Source of the DNA: Desulfurococcales archaeon
GTDB taxonomy: Archaea; Thermoproteota; Thermoprotei_A; Sulfolobales; NBVN01
Direction of reading: 5' to 3'
Assembly (NCBI GenBank): GCA_027083115.1
Contig: JALWQN010000056.1
Coordinates: forward strand, 1 to 21,992
DNA length: 21,992 nt
This document shows positions 7,391 to 15,838 of the stretch, in pieces. The notes beneath the pieces are model-generated. The model ran no database searches, was not told where the DNA came from, and was given only the letters and a program-made list of their open reading frames with translations. The stretch's first letter is position 1. Every line of letters starts with the position of its first letter. The translations under genes and the position numbers were made by a program.

Positions 7391-8377
7391 ATGAATTTAG
7401 ACATTAAAATAAACGATCATGGCGGCGTAGTCCTTTGGTCAACTGCAGTTATAGATGGTCATGTTGATGATCTCCCAAGGATAGTGACCCACGTTCATTC
7501 AGACCATACAAAATATTTGTCGCGCTCAGCACGTAAATCCCCCCATATTATTGGTACCCCAATAACTTTAGAGTGGTTGCTTGCCTTAGGGGCAAAGATC
7601 AGTGAAGAAAAATTAAGGCCCCTTAATTTTGGTGAGGCTCTCCAATTAACGGACTGCAACGTAGAGTTCAGAAGAGCTCTCCATATTCCCGGAACAGCTC
7701 AGGTGGTTTGTGAGGCTCGAGACGGAACGAGAGTAGTTTATACAAGCGACTTCAAGAAACCCGGTAAGGAGACACCCATAATTAATTCTGATGTTTTAGT
7801 TATTGATGCAGTCTATGGCGACCCATCCTACAGGCGTTTCTTCGACGACTACATAGACATTCTTCTAGCGGATTTCGTTAAGGAGAGCCTAGCTAAAGGC
7901 CCCATATATATCCATGCCTACTACGGTAAGGTTCAGGAGGTCATGAATCTACTTAGGAATAAAGGAATAGATGCCCCCTTCATTCTCGACCCGAAGCAGT
8001 ATATATTAGCTAAGATACTGGAGAAGCACGGCTGGGTCATAAAGGACTACTTCCTCAACACCTCTGATGAAGCTCAGGAAGTTATGAGGACAGGCTGGTA
8101 CGTTTACTTTACCCACCTATTTAGGAAAGGTGTTAATGGTTTCGGCACTCACGTAAGGTTAAGCGGTTGGGAGTTCAGAACACCTATAAAGAGAGTGAAT
8201 CACAGGTGGTGGCAAATAGCTTTCAGCGACCACGCAGACTTCGAGGGCTTAGTTTATTATGTGAAGATGGCTAAGCCAAAGGTTGTTTTAGTGAATAGCG
8301 TTAGGAGTACGGGAGGTTACTCTTTTGTTTCTTACTTAAATAAAAAACTAGGAATTAGGGCTTACTTACTCCCTTAA
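7391..8377 (+). CDS. Metallo-beta-lactamase-fold exonuclease-like protein
   Basis: About 328 residues from ATG 7391, which has GAGGA 9-10 bases upstream; a GTG at 7370 is an in-frame alternative that adds seven residues. The metal motif is H34-V-H36-S-D38-H39 (THVHSDH), followed by YTSDFKKPG, VIDAVYGDP and FSDHADFEGL. This order matches the archaeal family annotated as mRNA 3'-end-processing or DNA ligase-associated exonuclease. The final His-Gly motif usually found near the C terminus (PKxVYxVHG) reads PKVVLVNSVR here. It is probably a nuclease acting on RNA or DNA; substrate unknown. Its 3' end overlaps the convergent isomerase gene by 12 bp. Confidence 0.75.
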   Translation: MNLDIKINDHGGVVLWSTAVIDGHVDDLPRIVTHVHSDHTKYLSRSARKSPHIIGTPITLEWLLALGAKISEEKLRPLNFGEALQLTDCNVEFRRALHIPGTAQVVCEARDGTRVVYTSDFKKPGKETPIINSDVLVIDAVYGDPSYRRFFDDYIDILLADFVKESLAKGPIYIHAYYGKVQEVMNLLRNKGIDAPFILDPKQYILAKILEKHGWVIKDYFLNTSDEAQEVMRTGWYVYFTHLFRKGVNGFGTHVRLSGWEFRTPIKRVNHRWWQIAFSDHADFEGLVYYVKMAKPKVVLVNSVRSTGGYSFVSYLNKKLGIRAYLLP

Positions 8378-9379
8378 TTCCTCATCCTTAAGTACTCCCC
8401 CTAACTCTCCTGAAAGGATATCAGATATCTTTATCCCGTATTCCTCAAGCAGTATCAGTATTGCAGCCTGCGGAGGAATTACTCCCTTCTCAGTAATTAT
8501 TGCGTCTATGTATTCTGGTGGAGTAACGTCGAACACAGGATTATATACTTTAACTCCTGGGTTCTCCTTAAGCCATTTCTCACTAACTATTTCGGTGGGT
8601 TCCCTAACCTCAATAGGAACCAGCTCCCCTATGACTGTTCTAGGGCTGAATTTGTAGGTTTCAGCGGCCACGTAGGTTCTGACTCTCGCCTCCTTAGCCG
8701 CTAAAGTAACCATTGATGTACCTACCTTATTGATTACTGCTCCATTAGCTGAGATAGTGTCTGCGCCAACAACAACCTTAGTTACTTTCTTCATAAAGTA
8801 CCTAACTGAAGAGTCAGGCACTAAAATAACATCAAGTCCTGCGTCAGCTAAGGCCTTAGCTGTTATTAAGCCCTGCATCTTAGGTCTTGTCTCCTTCACG
8901 TAAGCTATGTTTACTTTACCCATCTTATGTGCCGTAGCTATAACTGATACCGCTGCCGTGCTATGGCAGTGTGTCATCACGACATCCCCATTAACTAATC
9001 TTTTTGCTCCCAGATCCCCAATTATTTTCACGGCATTCAGTGAGTACTCGACAAATTCATCAGCTAACTCGTTCACGACCTCAATCCCTTCCTGAACTGA
9101 TGAGAACTTAGCCCTCCTTAACCTGTTCATCACGTACGCAACGGCATTAGGTAAGGATACTGCAGTAGGCCTTGCTGACCTCACGTATTCAGCGACGATC
9201 TCTATATATTTCAGGAAGTTCTTCAGGTCAGAACCTCTGTATGTTTTTGCAGCTTCAGCTAAAGCTAATGCTCCAGCCCTAGCAATCTTTCCTGCTCCTC
9301 TAATCTTCATAGTCCTTATTCCTTCCCTAATCTCGACAACTTTGTCAGGTATTGCGTAACCTCTATAGTTAAGCGGCAC
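8366..9379 (-). CDS. Ribose-1,5-bisphosphate isomerase (e2b2-type, catalytic Cys present)
   Basis: 337-residue member of the eIF2B-alpha/MtnA/R15P-isomerase family. In archaea R15P isomerase converts alpha-ribose-1,5-bisphosphate to ribulose-1,5-bisphosphate, downstream of AMP phosphorylase or ribose-1-phosphate kinase and upstream of RuBisCO. The catalytic pair is visible as C138 in MTHCHS and D207 in VGADTISANGAVINKVGT, at a constant offset of five from Cys133/Asp202 of the Thermococcus enzyme. The start is GTG at 9379, preceded by GAGGTGAG at a suitable distance. It overlaps the upstream paralogue by 11 bp, so translation is probably coupled. A PfkB kinase gene lies further upstream on the same strand. 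No RuBisCO or AMP phosphorylase gene is in this window. Confidence 0.88.
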   Translation of the reverse strand: MPLNYRGYAIPDKVVEIREGIRTMKIRGAGKIARAGALALAEAAKTYRGSDLKNFLKYIEIVAEYVRSARPTAVSLPNAVAYVMNRLRRAKFSSVQEGIEVVNELADEFVEYSLNAVKIIGDLGAKRLVNGDVVMTHCHSTAAVSVIATAHKMGKVNIAYVKETRPKMQGLITAKALADAGLDVILVPDSSVRYFMKKVTKVVVGADTISANGAVINKVGTSMVTLAAKEARVRTYVAAETYKFSPRTVIGELVPIEVREPTEIVSEKWLKENPGVKVYNPVFDVTPPEYIDAIITEKGVIPPQAAILILLEEYGIKISDILSGELGGVLKDEELRE

Positions 9380-10370
9380 TCTTACTCACCTCTTTAAGCA
9401 AGTCCTCAATATTTATGACCTTAGGTGGCCAACCAAATATTTCCTTAATAACTAATGGGACAGCCTGCGGAGCTATGAGCCCTAACTCAGTAATTATTGC
9501 GTCTATGTATTCTGGTGGAGTAACGTCGAATATTGGGGCCCTCACTAGAACCCGGCCAGCTAATGAGTTAAGTTCCTGATCAGGAATAATTAGTGATGCC
9601 TTACTTAAGACAACGCCCTCAACCAATTCCCCAAATACTGTTTCTAAACCGAACTTGTAGGTCCCAGCAACTACATAGGTTCTGACTCTTGCCTCCTTAG
9701 CCGCTAAAGCAATAGCTGATGTACCTACCTTATTAACTACGGCGCCGTTTGCGGCAACAGCATCTGCGCTGAAGAACACATCCGTTATTCTTTTCATGAC
9801 GTACCTCACAGCAGAATCAACAATTAAGGTTGTCTCTATACCTAGCTTACTTAGTTGGGAGGCCGTCACCATACCTTCCCCTATGGGCCTGGACTCAGTT
9901 ACGTACACCTGGAAATCTCTGCCTGAGTCCCGAGCTATCTTAAGTAACTTAATTAAGGTAGTGCTGTATGAATGAATAAGTACTGTTGCTCCATCAACCA
10001 CCCTTTTGGAGCCTGCTAAAGCAACCGCGTTCTTAATTTCATTCACTTTCGATTGTATAAAATCAATAAGTGCTGGTGTTGATTTGGTTGCTTCTTTAAT
10101 GCCTGACTCGTTTATGGTTTCTGTAAACCTAGTTAGGTATTCTCTAATGAAGTTCTTCATTATGAGCGAAGTAGGTCTTGCAGAAAGGAATTGGGGTATG
10201 GCTCTCAGCAGGTACTTCACATACTTTCTTGGTTCACAAATTTTTGAGGCTTTCCTACATTCATTCATAATTGTTAGTGCTGCCTCAGTTGATCCCAGTA
10301 TGTTGCCTTCCCTAAGATCCTTAGAAATTTTCTCAATATTATCAAATATATTGCTACATTCGGGCAACAA
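9369..10370 (-). CDS. R15P-isomerase/eIF2B-like paralogue lacking the catalytic cysteine
   Basis: 333 residues, clearly homologous to the downstream isomerase (shared NGAVxNKVGT, AAKEARVRTYV and FDVTPPEYIDAIITE). The catalytic site differs: IHSYS (133-137, Ser134) replaces THCHS, while the aspartate is kept in FSADAVAANGA (D203). HSYS is the form seen in eIF2B-alpha-type proteins rather than in R15P isomerases. The N terminus (residues 1-60) is strongly divergent. The start is one of two consecutive TTG codons (10370 or 10367) next to AAGAGGTGGT; the second has better spacing. An A/T-rich box at 10391-10399 could be its promoter. It may be a regulatory or structural partner of the isomerase, an eIF2B-like factor or an isomerase of another sugar phosphate. 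I infer no activity. Confidence 0.85.
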   Translation of the reverse strand: MLPECSNIFDNIEKISKDLREGNILGSTEAALTIMNECRKASKICEPRKYVKYLLRAIPQFLSARPTSLIMKNFIREYLTRFTETINESGIKEATKSTPALIDFIQSKVNEIKNAVALAGSKRVVDGATVLIHSYSTTLIKLLKIARDSGRDFQVYVTESRPIGEGMVTASQLSKLGIETTLIVDSAVRYVMKRITDVFFSADAVAANGAVVNKVGTSAIALAAKEARVRTYVVAGTYKFGLETVFGELVEGVVLSKASLIIPDQELNSLAGRVLVRAPIFDVTPPEYIDAIITELGLIAPQAVPLVIKEIFGWPPKVINIEDLLKEVSKSAA

Positions 10371-10390
10371 ACCACCTCTTAAATGAAGAT

Positions 10391-10399
10391 TTATATTTT
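10391..10399 (-). promoter_or_regulatory. Candidate TATA box for the two isomerase-family genes
   Basis: On the - strand this reads AAAATATAA, about 21-29 bases before the TTG start, with purines upstream. It suggests the pair has its own promoter besides read-through from the kinase gene. Confidence 0.35.
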
Positions 10400-10427
10400 G
10401 TGGGAAATAAGCTTATCCTTTTGGTGG

Positions 10428-11399
10428 TTACTTCTTCAACCAAAACTCCATGACTTCTGACGCCTTCCTGCATTTAGGTAGGTACTGCATTAATTTATTG
10501 AGTTTTGGTGAATTCCTTGGCCCATCGAATGCAAGATTTATTGTTGAGGCGCAGGCTGCAGCAATTAGCGCTTCTTTATCCTCCCACCCCTCATGTTTTA
10601 GGGCGGCATAGACTCCCGAGTATGTGTCTCCACAACCCACTGAGGAAGAAACATTTAGACCTAGGCTTGCGGGCTGAATTGACGAAATATGTATGCCTGA
10701 GTTTTCTTTCAGGTTATACAGTGTTGAGCCATTACCACCTTCCTTAACAATTACCTTAAGTCCTGGGTTGATTGCCTTAAGGAGGTGGAGGGCTTTATCC
10801 ATGTCTTGTGTTCCCACGAGAGTAAGTAATTCTTTTTTATTCGGCATGAGGTAGTTAATACTCTTAATTATTTCTTTAAGTGCCTCTAACCTGTGTTTCG
10901 ATAAGGCACCCGGGTCCCAGAAAATCACTTTACCGTTTTTTCTAGAAGCACTAACTAATTCCTTAATTGTTGGTAGAGGGGGATTAGTTATTAATATTCC
11001 CCAAGAATTCCTTATTGTTTCCTGAACTTCTTCTTTCCTTATGAGGTCGGGAGATAAGTATGTGTTAGCTCCGTAATAGCTGTAAACAGCCGTTTCCCCT
11101 GAAGGATCTGAGGCAACGAAAGCCTGCCCAGACTCCACCCCCTCAATCGCAAATATGAGGTTTGTTAAGATACCTTCATTCATTAAGCTAATTATGTGTT
11201 TCCTCCCAATCTCGTCCTTACCTACCGCACCAATGAAAGCTACTTTCTTATCTCCTAAAATCCTTGCTGCAGCAACAGCTGAATTACCTCCAGAACCTCC
11301 CAAGTAGCGATGTAGTTCCTTAATTACTGACTTTGGTGGAGCGAAATAATCGACCTTGAAAAACATATCATAATTCAAGGACCCGGACACAATAAGCAT
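10428..11399 (-). CDS. PfkB-family sugar/nucleoside kinase
   Basis: 323-residue ribokinase-like kinase. Visible motifs are the N-terminal LGGSGGNSAVAAARI (33-47), N187-x-x-E190 in PNKKELL, and VGCGDTYSG with catalytic base D258; the usual GAGD is GCGD here. The ATG at 11399 shares one base with the stop of ileS (TAATG), so it is translationally coupled to ileS. The next genes downstream are R15P-isomerase paralogues. In Thermococcus a PfkB-family enzyme acts as an ADP-dependent ribose-1-phosphate kinase feeding R15P isomerase; that context makes ribose-1-phosphate a plausible substrate, but ribose, adenosine/cytidine or fructose-6-phosphate cannot be excluded from sequence alone. Confidence 0.85.
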   Translation of the reverse strand: MLIVSGSLNYDMFFKVDYFAPPKSVIKELHRYLGGSGGNSAVAAARILGDKKVAFIGAVGKDEIGRKHIISLMNEGILTNLIFAIEGVESGQAFVASDPSGETAVYSYYGANTYLSPDLIRKEEVQETIRNSWGILITNPPLPTIKELVSASRKNGKVIFWDPGALSKHRLEALKEIIKSINYLMPNKKELLTLVGTQDMDKALHLLKAINPGLKVIVKEGGNGSTLYNLKENSGIHISSIQPASLGLNVSSSVGCGDTYSGVYAALKHEGWEDKEALIAAACASTINLAFDGPRNSPKLNKLMQYLPKCRKASEVMEFWLKK

Positions 11400-14377
11400 T
11401 AACTGACCCTCTCTATCCCTATCTTTATTGGCTTACCCTCAACCCTCCAGTCCATCACTAACGTGCATTGTGTTGGGCTTGAAAAAGTGAGTTCCTTAGC
11501 TCTCACCTCATTGGATATGTAGCCCCTTAATTCATCAACAACCTTTTTTAGGTCTTCATCAGGTGTCTCTATATATACATTAATGAATTCATCTACTTGA
11601 AGATCTGCTTTTTTCCTCATTACCTGAACCCTTCTGATTATTTCCCTAGCTAGGGCTTCGAGATATGTTTCTTCGTCGAGTTTAGAGGGTATGCATCCCT
11701 TAAGCTCGTTCTCTTCGCCCTTAACGTATTGGTTACTACTGCATTCTTCAGGTAATTTATCCGTAACTTCCAGGTCCTTTAAATTAACTAAGAACTCAAT
11801 CACTTCCTTACCCTCGGCAATTTTCTCACGCACCGACTGATTTTCGGATGCTATGTAGCCCTTCCTTAATGGCCATCTTATTTTAATGCCTGCCTCATTT
11901 CTGAGGGAATTAAGGAAGCTTGCGGCCCTCATAGATAGCTCAAAGACTTCCTCTAGCTCCTTACTTACGAGTTCATTATTAACTTCCTCAATAACGCTTA
12001 AGTGAATGCTTTCTGCCTCATCAGGCTCGTACTTCTTAATGAATTTCTGCCACAAGTACTCAGTTAAGTGGGGTGCTATGGGTGCTAGCATCTGAAGGCC
12101 CTTCTTCAATGCGTAGAAAAGCACAGCATAAACAACATATTTGTCGTCGCCTTCCTCCCTCCAAACTCTAGGTCTGACTAACCTAAGGTAGTAATGGCTT
12201 AAGTCATCTATGAAGTAATTAATTACTTCCCTGGTTGCTAGGTGTAGGTCGTAGGACCTCATATGTTCTTCATATTTTTTCTGAACGGAATTTACTTTCG
12301 AAAGTATCCACTTGTCTTCTTTTCTGGCTTTCTTCATGAGTTCGTTAAGCCTATATTTTTCTGGAGTGAAGTTGTCTAGATTCATGTATGTTTCTGTAAA
12401 TCGGAAGATGTTCCATATTATGTTAAGCTTAGAAAGGGGCTCCTTTAGTTCCTCTAAGTCAAATACAAATGGCTCTCCTGGAGGATAACTGCTAAGTATG
12501 TATAGCCTAAGCTGATCAACACTGTATTTCTTTAAAGCATCTGCTGCCCATATTACGTTACCAAGGTGTTTAGCCATCTTCCTTCCGTATTTATCGAGAA
12601 CTAAACCCTGCATCAGTATTTCTTTGTATGGGGCTTTCCCAGTAAGTATGACTGAAGTAACTAATAAGGAATAGAACCATCCTCTTGTCTGGTCTATGCC
12701 TTCAGTTATGAAGTTATACGGGAATAACGAGCTCCATAGTTCCTTATTTCTTAACCCATTTACTGAAGCTAACCAAGCAATACCGCTATCTATCCATACG
12801 TCAACAACGTAAGGCTCCCTAACCCATTCCTCACACCCGTCTGCTGACAACCTCACTTGATCTATCCATGGTCTATGGACAATCTCGTCGTCACTCACTT
12901 CAGGCAGTCCCTCAGCTTTCTGTTTTAGTTCATCTAAGGAGCCTATTACCAAGATTTTCTCAGGTTTGTTTCTACACCTCCATATTGGGAGAGGTGTTCC
13001 CCAAACCCTAGATCTGGAAATTGTCCAGTCCCTAGCGTTAACCACCCAATTCTCGAAACGTGCCCTAAGCTTAGGTGGATAGATCTTAACCTTCTTTAAT
13101 TCCCTTAAGAGATCTTCCTTTATTGCTGTAACCCGAAGGAACCATTGCTTACCTGCCCTGTAAATTAATGGTGTGTGGCATCTCCAGCAGTGAGGATACT
13201 GGTGCCTTATCGTGCCTTCATACACTAGTCTTCCCTTAGCCCTCAATAACTCAATAACTTTTTTGGAGGCATCATCGACATATAGACCTTTGAAGGCCCC
13301 TCCCTCATTATTAAATATGCCGTTTATCTCCACATTACTGGTTACTGGGAGTCCATACCTCAATCCGACCTCGAAGTCTTCGGGCCCGTGACCAGGAGCT
13401 ATGTGCACTAAGCCTGTGCCTTCCTCCAGCGAGACATAATCAGCCACAACAACATAGTGAGCTCTCTTATGCTCCTTATGAATAGGCACTTCATCTATCA
13501 GGGGATGCTCATACTTAATCCTTTCTAGCTCCTGCCCCTTAACCTTCTTAACGCATTTCCATTCCTTAATTCCTAACAAATTCGTTAGTTCCTGAAGGCG
13601 TTGCTCAGCAACCCACCAGTATTCTTCACCAACCTTGGTTTTGCAGTAGGTCCCTTCAGGATTGACGGCCACCGCTTCATTATCTATTAAGGTCCAGGGT
13701 GTTGTAGTCCATATAATTAAGTATGTATTTTCTTCGTCCTTAACTTTGAACTTCACGTATATTGAGGGAGAAATTTTTTCCTGATAGCCTTGATCTACTT
13801 CAGCATCACTTAAAGCGGTCTCACAACGCGGGCAATAAGGTAATACCCTATAGCCTTCATATATTAGGCCCTTCTCATATGCTTTCTTAATTAAGTGCCA
13901 GACGTGATTTATGTAGTGAGCTCTCCGAGTTTCATATGCTTTCTCCAGATCCAGCCATAAAGCAATCTCTTTAGTTGCGTAATCTTCCCAGAACCGAAGG
14001 TAATAATCAACTAGCTCATTACACTTACGCACGAACTTTTCGTACCCTACCTTCTCCCCTATTTCTTTTTTGTGCTTGATACCTAGTCTCTTCTCAACCT
14101 CCACCTCAACAGGAAGCCCTTGCTCATCCCATCCTGCCTGAGCCCAAACCCAATAATTTCTGATCTTGTAGTACCTAAGTACCATGTCCTTATAGATTCT
14201 GCCTCTTAAGTGACCTATGTGGGGATATCCGTTCGCTGTTGGTGGTCCCTCAAGAAAAGTGAATTTCTTTCCTTCATTTCGGAATTCCCGCCACTTCTTA
14301 GGGATCTCATTCCTTAACCAAAACTCCGAAACCTCTTTCTCTAAGTTCTTTAAGCTTAATTTCCCAAGCCCGGAAAT
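11399..14377 (-). CDS. ileS: Isoleucyl-tRNA synthetase, probable ATT start
   Basis: Class Ia aminoacyl-tRNA synthetase charging tRNA-Ile. Taking the start at 14377 gives 992 residues. GPPTANGYPHIGH places HIGH at 53-56. The CP1 editing domain shows TTTPWTL and GTGLVHIAPGHGPED, a zinc-type CPRC is near residue 182, EGIDQTRGWFY is near 560, and the KMSKS loop reads KMAKH at 600-604 (12566-12580). The first ATG, at 14185, lies after the HIGH motif and would remove the catalytic N terminus. Upstream in frame there is no ATG, GTG or TTG before a TGA at 14381-14383. The only well-placed candidate is ATT at 14375-14377, behind AGGTGA at 14384-14389. The C-terminal anticodon-binding and distal domains are present. 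The next gene, a PfkB kinase, overlaps by one base. Confidence 0.9.
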   Translation of the reverse strand: MSGLGKLSLKNLEKEVSEFWLRNEIPKKWREFRNEGKKFTFLEGPPTANGYPHIGHLRGRIYKDMVLRYYKIRNYWVWAQAGWDEQGLPVEVEVEKRLGIKHKKEIGEKVGYEKFVRKCNELVDYYLRFWEDYATKEIALWLDLEKAYETRRAHYINHVWHLIKKAYEKGLIYEGYRVLPYCPRCETALSDAEVDQGYQEKISPSIYVKFKVKDEENTYLIIWTTTPWTLIDNEAVAVNPEGTYCKTKVGEEYWWVAEQRLQELTNLLGIKEWKCVKKVKGQELERIKYEHPLIDEVPIHKEHKRAHYVVVADYVSLEEGTGLVHIAPGHGPEDFEVGLRYGLPVTSNVEINGIFNNEGGAFKGLYVDDASKKVIELLRAKGRLVYEGTIRHQYPHCWRCHTPLIYRAGKQWFLRVTAIKEDLLRELKKVKIYPPKLRARFENWVVNARDWTISRSRVWGTPLPIWRCRNKPEKILVIGSLDELKQKAEGLPEVSDDEIVHRPWIDQVRLSADGCEEWVREPYVVDVWIDSGIAWLASVNGLRNKELWSSLFPYNFITEGIDQTRGWFYSLLVTSVILTGKAPYKEILMQGLVLDKYGRKMAKHLGNVIWAADALKKYSVDQLRLYILSSYPPGEPFVFDLEELKEPLSKLNIIWNIFRFTETYMNLDNFTPEKYRLNELMKKARKEDKWILSKVNSVQKKYEEHMRSYDLHLATREVINYFIDDLSHYYLRLVRPRVWREEGDDKYVVYAVLFYALKKGLQMLAPIAPHLTEYLWQKFIKKYEPDEAESIHLSVIEEVNNELVSKELEEVFELSMRAASFLNSLRNEAGIKIRWPLRKGYIASENQSVREKIAEGKEVIEFLVNLKDLEVTDKLPEECSSNQYVKGEENELKGCIPSKLDEETYLEALAREIIRRVQVMRKKADLQVDEFINVYIETPDEDLKKVVDELRGYISNEVRAKELTFSSPTQCTLVMDWRVEGKPIKIGIERVS

Positions 14378-14389
14378 GCTTCCTCACCT
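14375..14389 (-). promoter_or_regulatory. Shine-Dalgarno site and non-canonical ATT start of ileS
   Basis: On the - strand AGGTGA (14389-14384) is followed after six bases by ATT (14377-14375). The ATT is exactly 64 codons upstream of the first ATG and is in frame with the HIGH-containing segment. Spacing is ideal for initiation. Confidence 0.55.
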
Positions 14390-14515
14390 GAGCTAAATAA
14401 TAAGTTTTTTTAATAAGTATTATGAAGCTATGCCGTTCATGCTTGACCTACATTCTCTCAGAGTAACGAAATCCTTATCTATAACGCCAGAAACTAAGTT
14501 AAGAGGGAATATTAA

Positions 14516-15196
14516 GTGGCTAGAGTGAAGACTACTTTAGTCAGTTGGGAAGACGTTGTTAGGTGGTCTAGGGGTTTGGCCTCAAAGATTAAGGCCTCTG
14601 GTTATATGCCAGACGTGATTATTGCGGTGGCTAGGGGAGGTTATGTTCCTGCAAGATTAGTTTGCGATTTCCTGACGATAAATAACTTGGTTTCGATACA
14701 GTCTCAGCACTGGACCGAAGCTGCTAAGGCGGAGGAGAGAGCCATAATTAAGTACCCTTACAAGATAGACTTAAGTGATTCTAAGGCGCTCTTAGTTGAT
14801 GATATCGTTGATACTGGTGAATCATTGCTTCTGGCTAAGAACTACATCCAAAAGAACTGGAATCCTTCCGAAGTTAGGATAGCTGTTCTCCAATGGATTT
14901 CGTCAGCCGCTAAGTTTAGGCCAGACTACTACTTTATGGAGGTTAAGGAATGGGTCTGGTTCCAGTATCCTTGGACTAGGTTGGAAGATACTTACCAGTT
15001 CTTTAAGAGAATTCTTTCTGAGGAAAGCAAATACGGTAAGGTTGAGTGGGACTTCAATGGATTAGTGAAGAAGTTCGTTGAGTGGTACGAGCTTGATGTG
15101 GGTGAGGAGTACTTTAAGGACGCCATAGGGTTGCTGATGGAGGACGGAATATTAAGAAAGGAAAATGGCAAGTACGTGTACTTAGGCAGTAAGTGA
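14516..15196 (+). CDS. Purine-type phosphoribosyltransferase (Gpt/Hpt-like)
   Basis: 226-residue type I phosphoribosyltransferase, which joins a base to PRPP. The PRPP-binding loop is LLVDDIVDTGES (92-103) and the upstream VARGGYVPARL (38-48) is typical of xanthine/guanine phosphoribosyltransferases of crenarchaea. GTG start with GAGGG about 9 bases upstream. After the catalytic fold, residues from about 150 add a C-terminal helical region ending in a winged-helix-like segment (DAIGLLMEDGILRKENGKYVY). It is divergent from ileS and its 3' end overlaps the CdvB-like gene by 15 bp. A purine salvage role is likely, and its presence near genes for purine-ring and ribose catabolism is suggestive; the base specificity is not determined. 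Confidence 0.82.
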   Translation: MARVKTTLVSWEDVVRWSRGLASKIKASGYMPDVIIAVARGGYVPARLVCDFLTINNLVSIQSQHWTEAAKAEERAIIKYPYKIDLSDSKALLVDDIVDTGESLLLAKNYIQKNWNPSEVRIAVLQWISSAAKFRPDYYFMEVKEWVWFQYPWTRLEDTYQFFKRILSEESKYGKVEWDFNGLVKKFVEWYELDVGEEYFKDAIGLLMEDGILRKENGKYVYLGSK

Positions 15197-15712
15197 GCCA
15201 CTCGCTAATCTCTCCTTAGCTATTACTTCCGCCTCACTAATTATTTTCTTTGCCTCAGAAGAAGCTATCGTTAATGTTGAGCCAGTTATTGGCAAATAAT
15301 CCATTAAGTCAGTTATTCTTTCGCTTATGTCTTCACTAATTAATGAAATATCAGGCATTATGCTCGCCGAGTCCTTTATTCCTTTAAGGACTTCCTTAAC
15401 TAGAGCGATTTCCTTAACTGTTAATCCGAGATAACCTAAAGTCTCTAACCTAACTATCAGTAACTCAAGAACTGCCTCAACATATGATACGGCCTTTAGT
15501 GCGTCAGTATACATCCTGATGTTCTCGAGTAGTGTTCTCTTTAAGTTCTCGTCCTCAGCGTAAGCAAGTTTTTCCTTATTCTGCGCTATTTTCGATTCCA
15601 ACATGGTTCTGTAGTAATAGGCCCTCTTATGGAGTTGCTTTAAATTAATAACTACCCTAGCCATCTCCCTCCTAGCCAAAGCCTTATCTAGCTTCTTCCT
15701 TCTGAAGAGCAA
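15182..15712 (-). CDS. CdvB-like ESCRT-III paralogue
   Basis: 176-residue, highly charged helical protein matching the core of the archaeal Snf7/CdvB family. It begins with a basic segment (RRKKLDKALARREMARV), then long helices with KAVSYVEAVLELLIVRLETL (residues 74-93), a region that aligns with the EQVTLRLETIKEFG part of Sulfolobus CdvB, then a PDISLISEDISERITDLMDY segment. It lacks a recognisable C-terminal winged helix, so it resembles the short CdvB1/B2/B3 paralogues. ESCRT-III proteins form membrane-remodelling filaments in cell division and vesicle release. TTG start with AGGGGAAG upstream; a TATA-like box is at 15749-15757. No CdvA or CdvC gene is adjacent. Confidence 0.75.
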   Translation of the reverse strand: MLFRRKKLDKALARREMARVVINLKQLHKRAYYYRTMLESKIAQNKEKLAYAEDENLKRTLLENIRMYTDALKAVSYVEAVLELLIVRLETLGYLGLTVKEIALVKEVLKGIKDSASIMPDISLISEDISERITDLMDYLPITGSTLTIASSEAKKIISEAEVIAKERLASGSLTA

Positions 15713-15748
15713 TAACTTCCCCTACTAACTATCTTAGCAGGGAAGACC

Positions 15749-15757
15749 ATTTAAATA
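15749..15757 (-). promoter_or_regulatory. Candidate TATA box for the CdvB-like gene
   Basis: TATTTAAAT on the - strand, about 40 bases before the TTG start, giving a predicted short leader that contains the AGGGGAAG ribosome-binding site. Confidence 0.4.
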
Positions 15758-15803
15758 GAGACCCACTTTGAACAGAACACTTAATTATGGCTTGAAAGCA
15801 ATC

Positions 15804-15810
15804 CTTATAA
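15804..15810 (+). promoter_or_regulatory. Candidate TATA box for tRNA-Tyr
   Basis: CTTATAA lies 29 bases before the first tRNA base, the expected distance for a crenarchaeal promoter with a very short 5' leader. Confidence 0.45.
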
Positions 15811-15838
15811 TCTCCTCAGCAGAAAACCTTATAGACTT

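Noticed and set aside
10006..10386. A 126-codon + strand frame opposite the Cys-less isomerase paralogue.
   Set aside because: It is a mirror of the real - strand gene; the opposite strand has conserved family motifs and a ribosome-binding site.
14302..14387. GTG at 14387 as the ileS start.
   Set aside because: It is in a different frame from the HIGH-containing segment and runs to a stop after about 26 codons; using it would require a frameshift, whereas the ATT frame is intact.
14430..14528. A 32-codon ATG reading frame overlapping the start of the phosphoribosyltransferase gene, possibly a leader peptide.
   Set aside because: No Shine-Dalgarno sequence, and the nearest TATA-like box predicts transcription starting at or after its ATG. 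The peptide shows no recognisable pattern.
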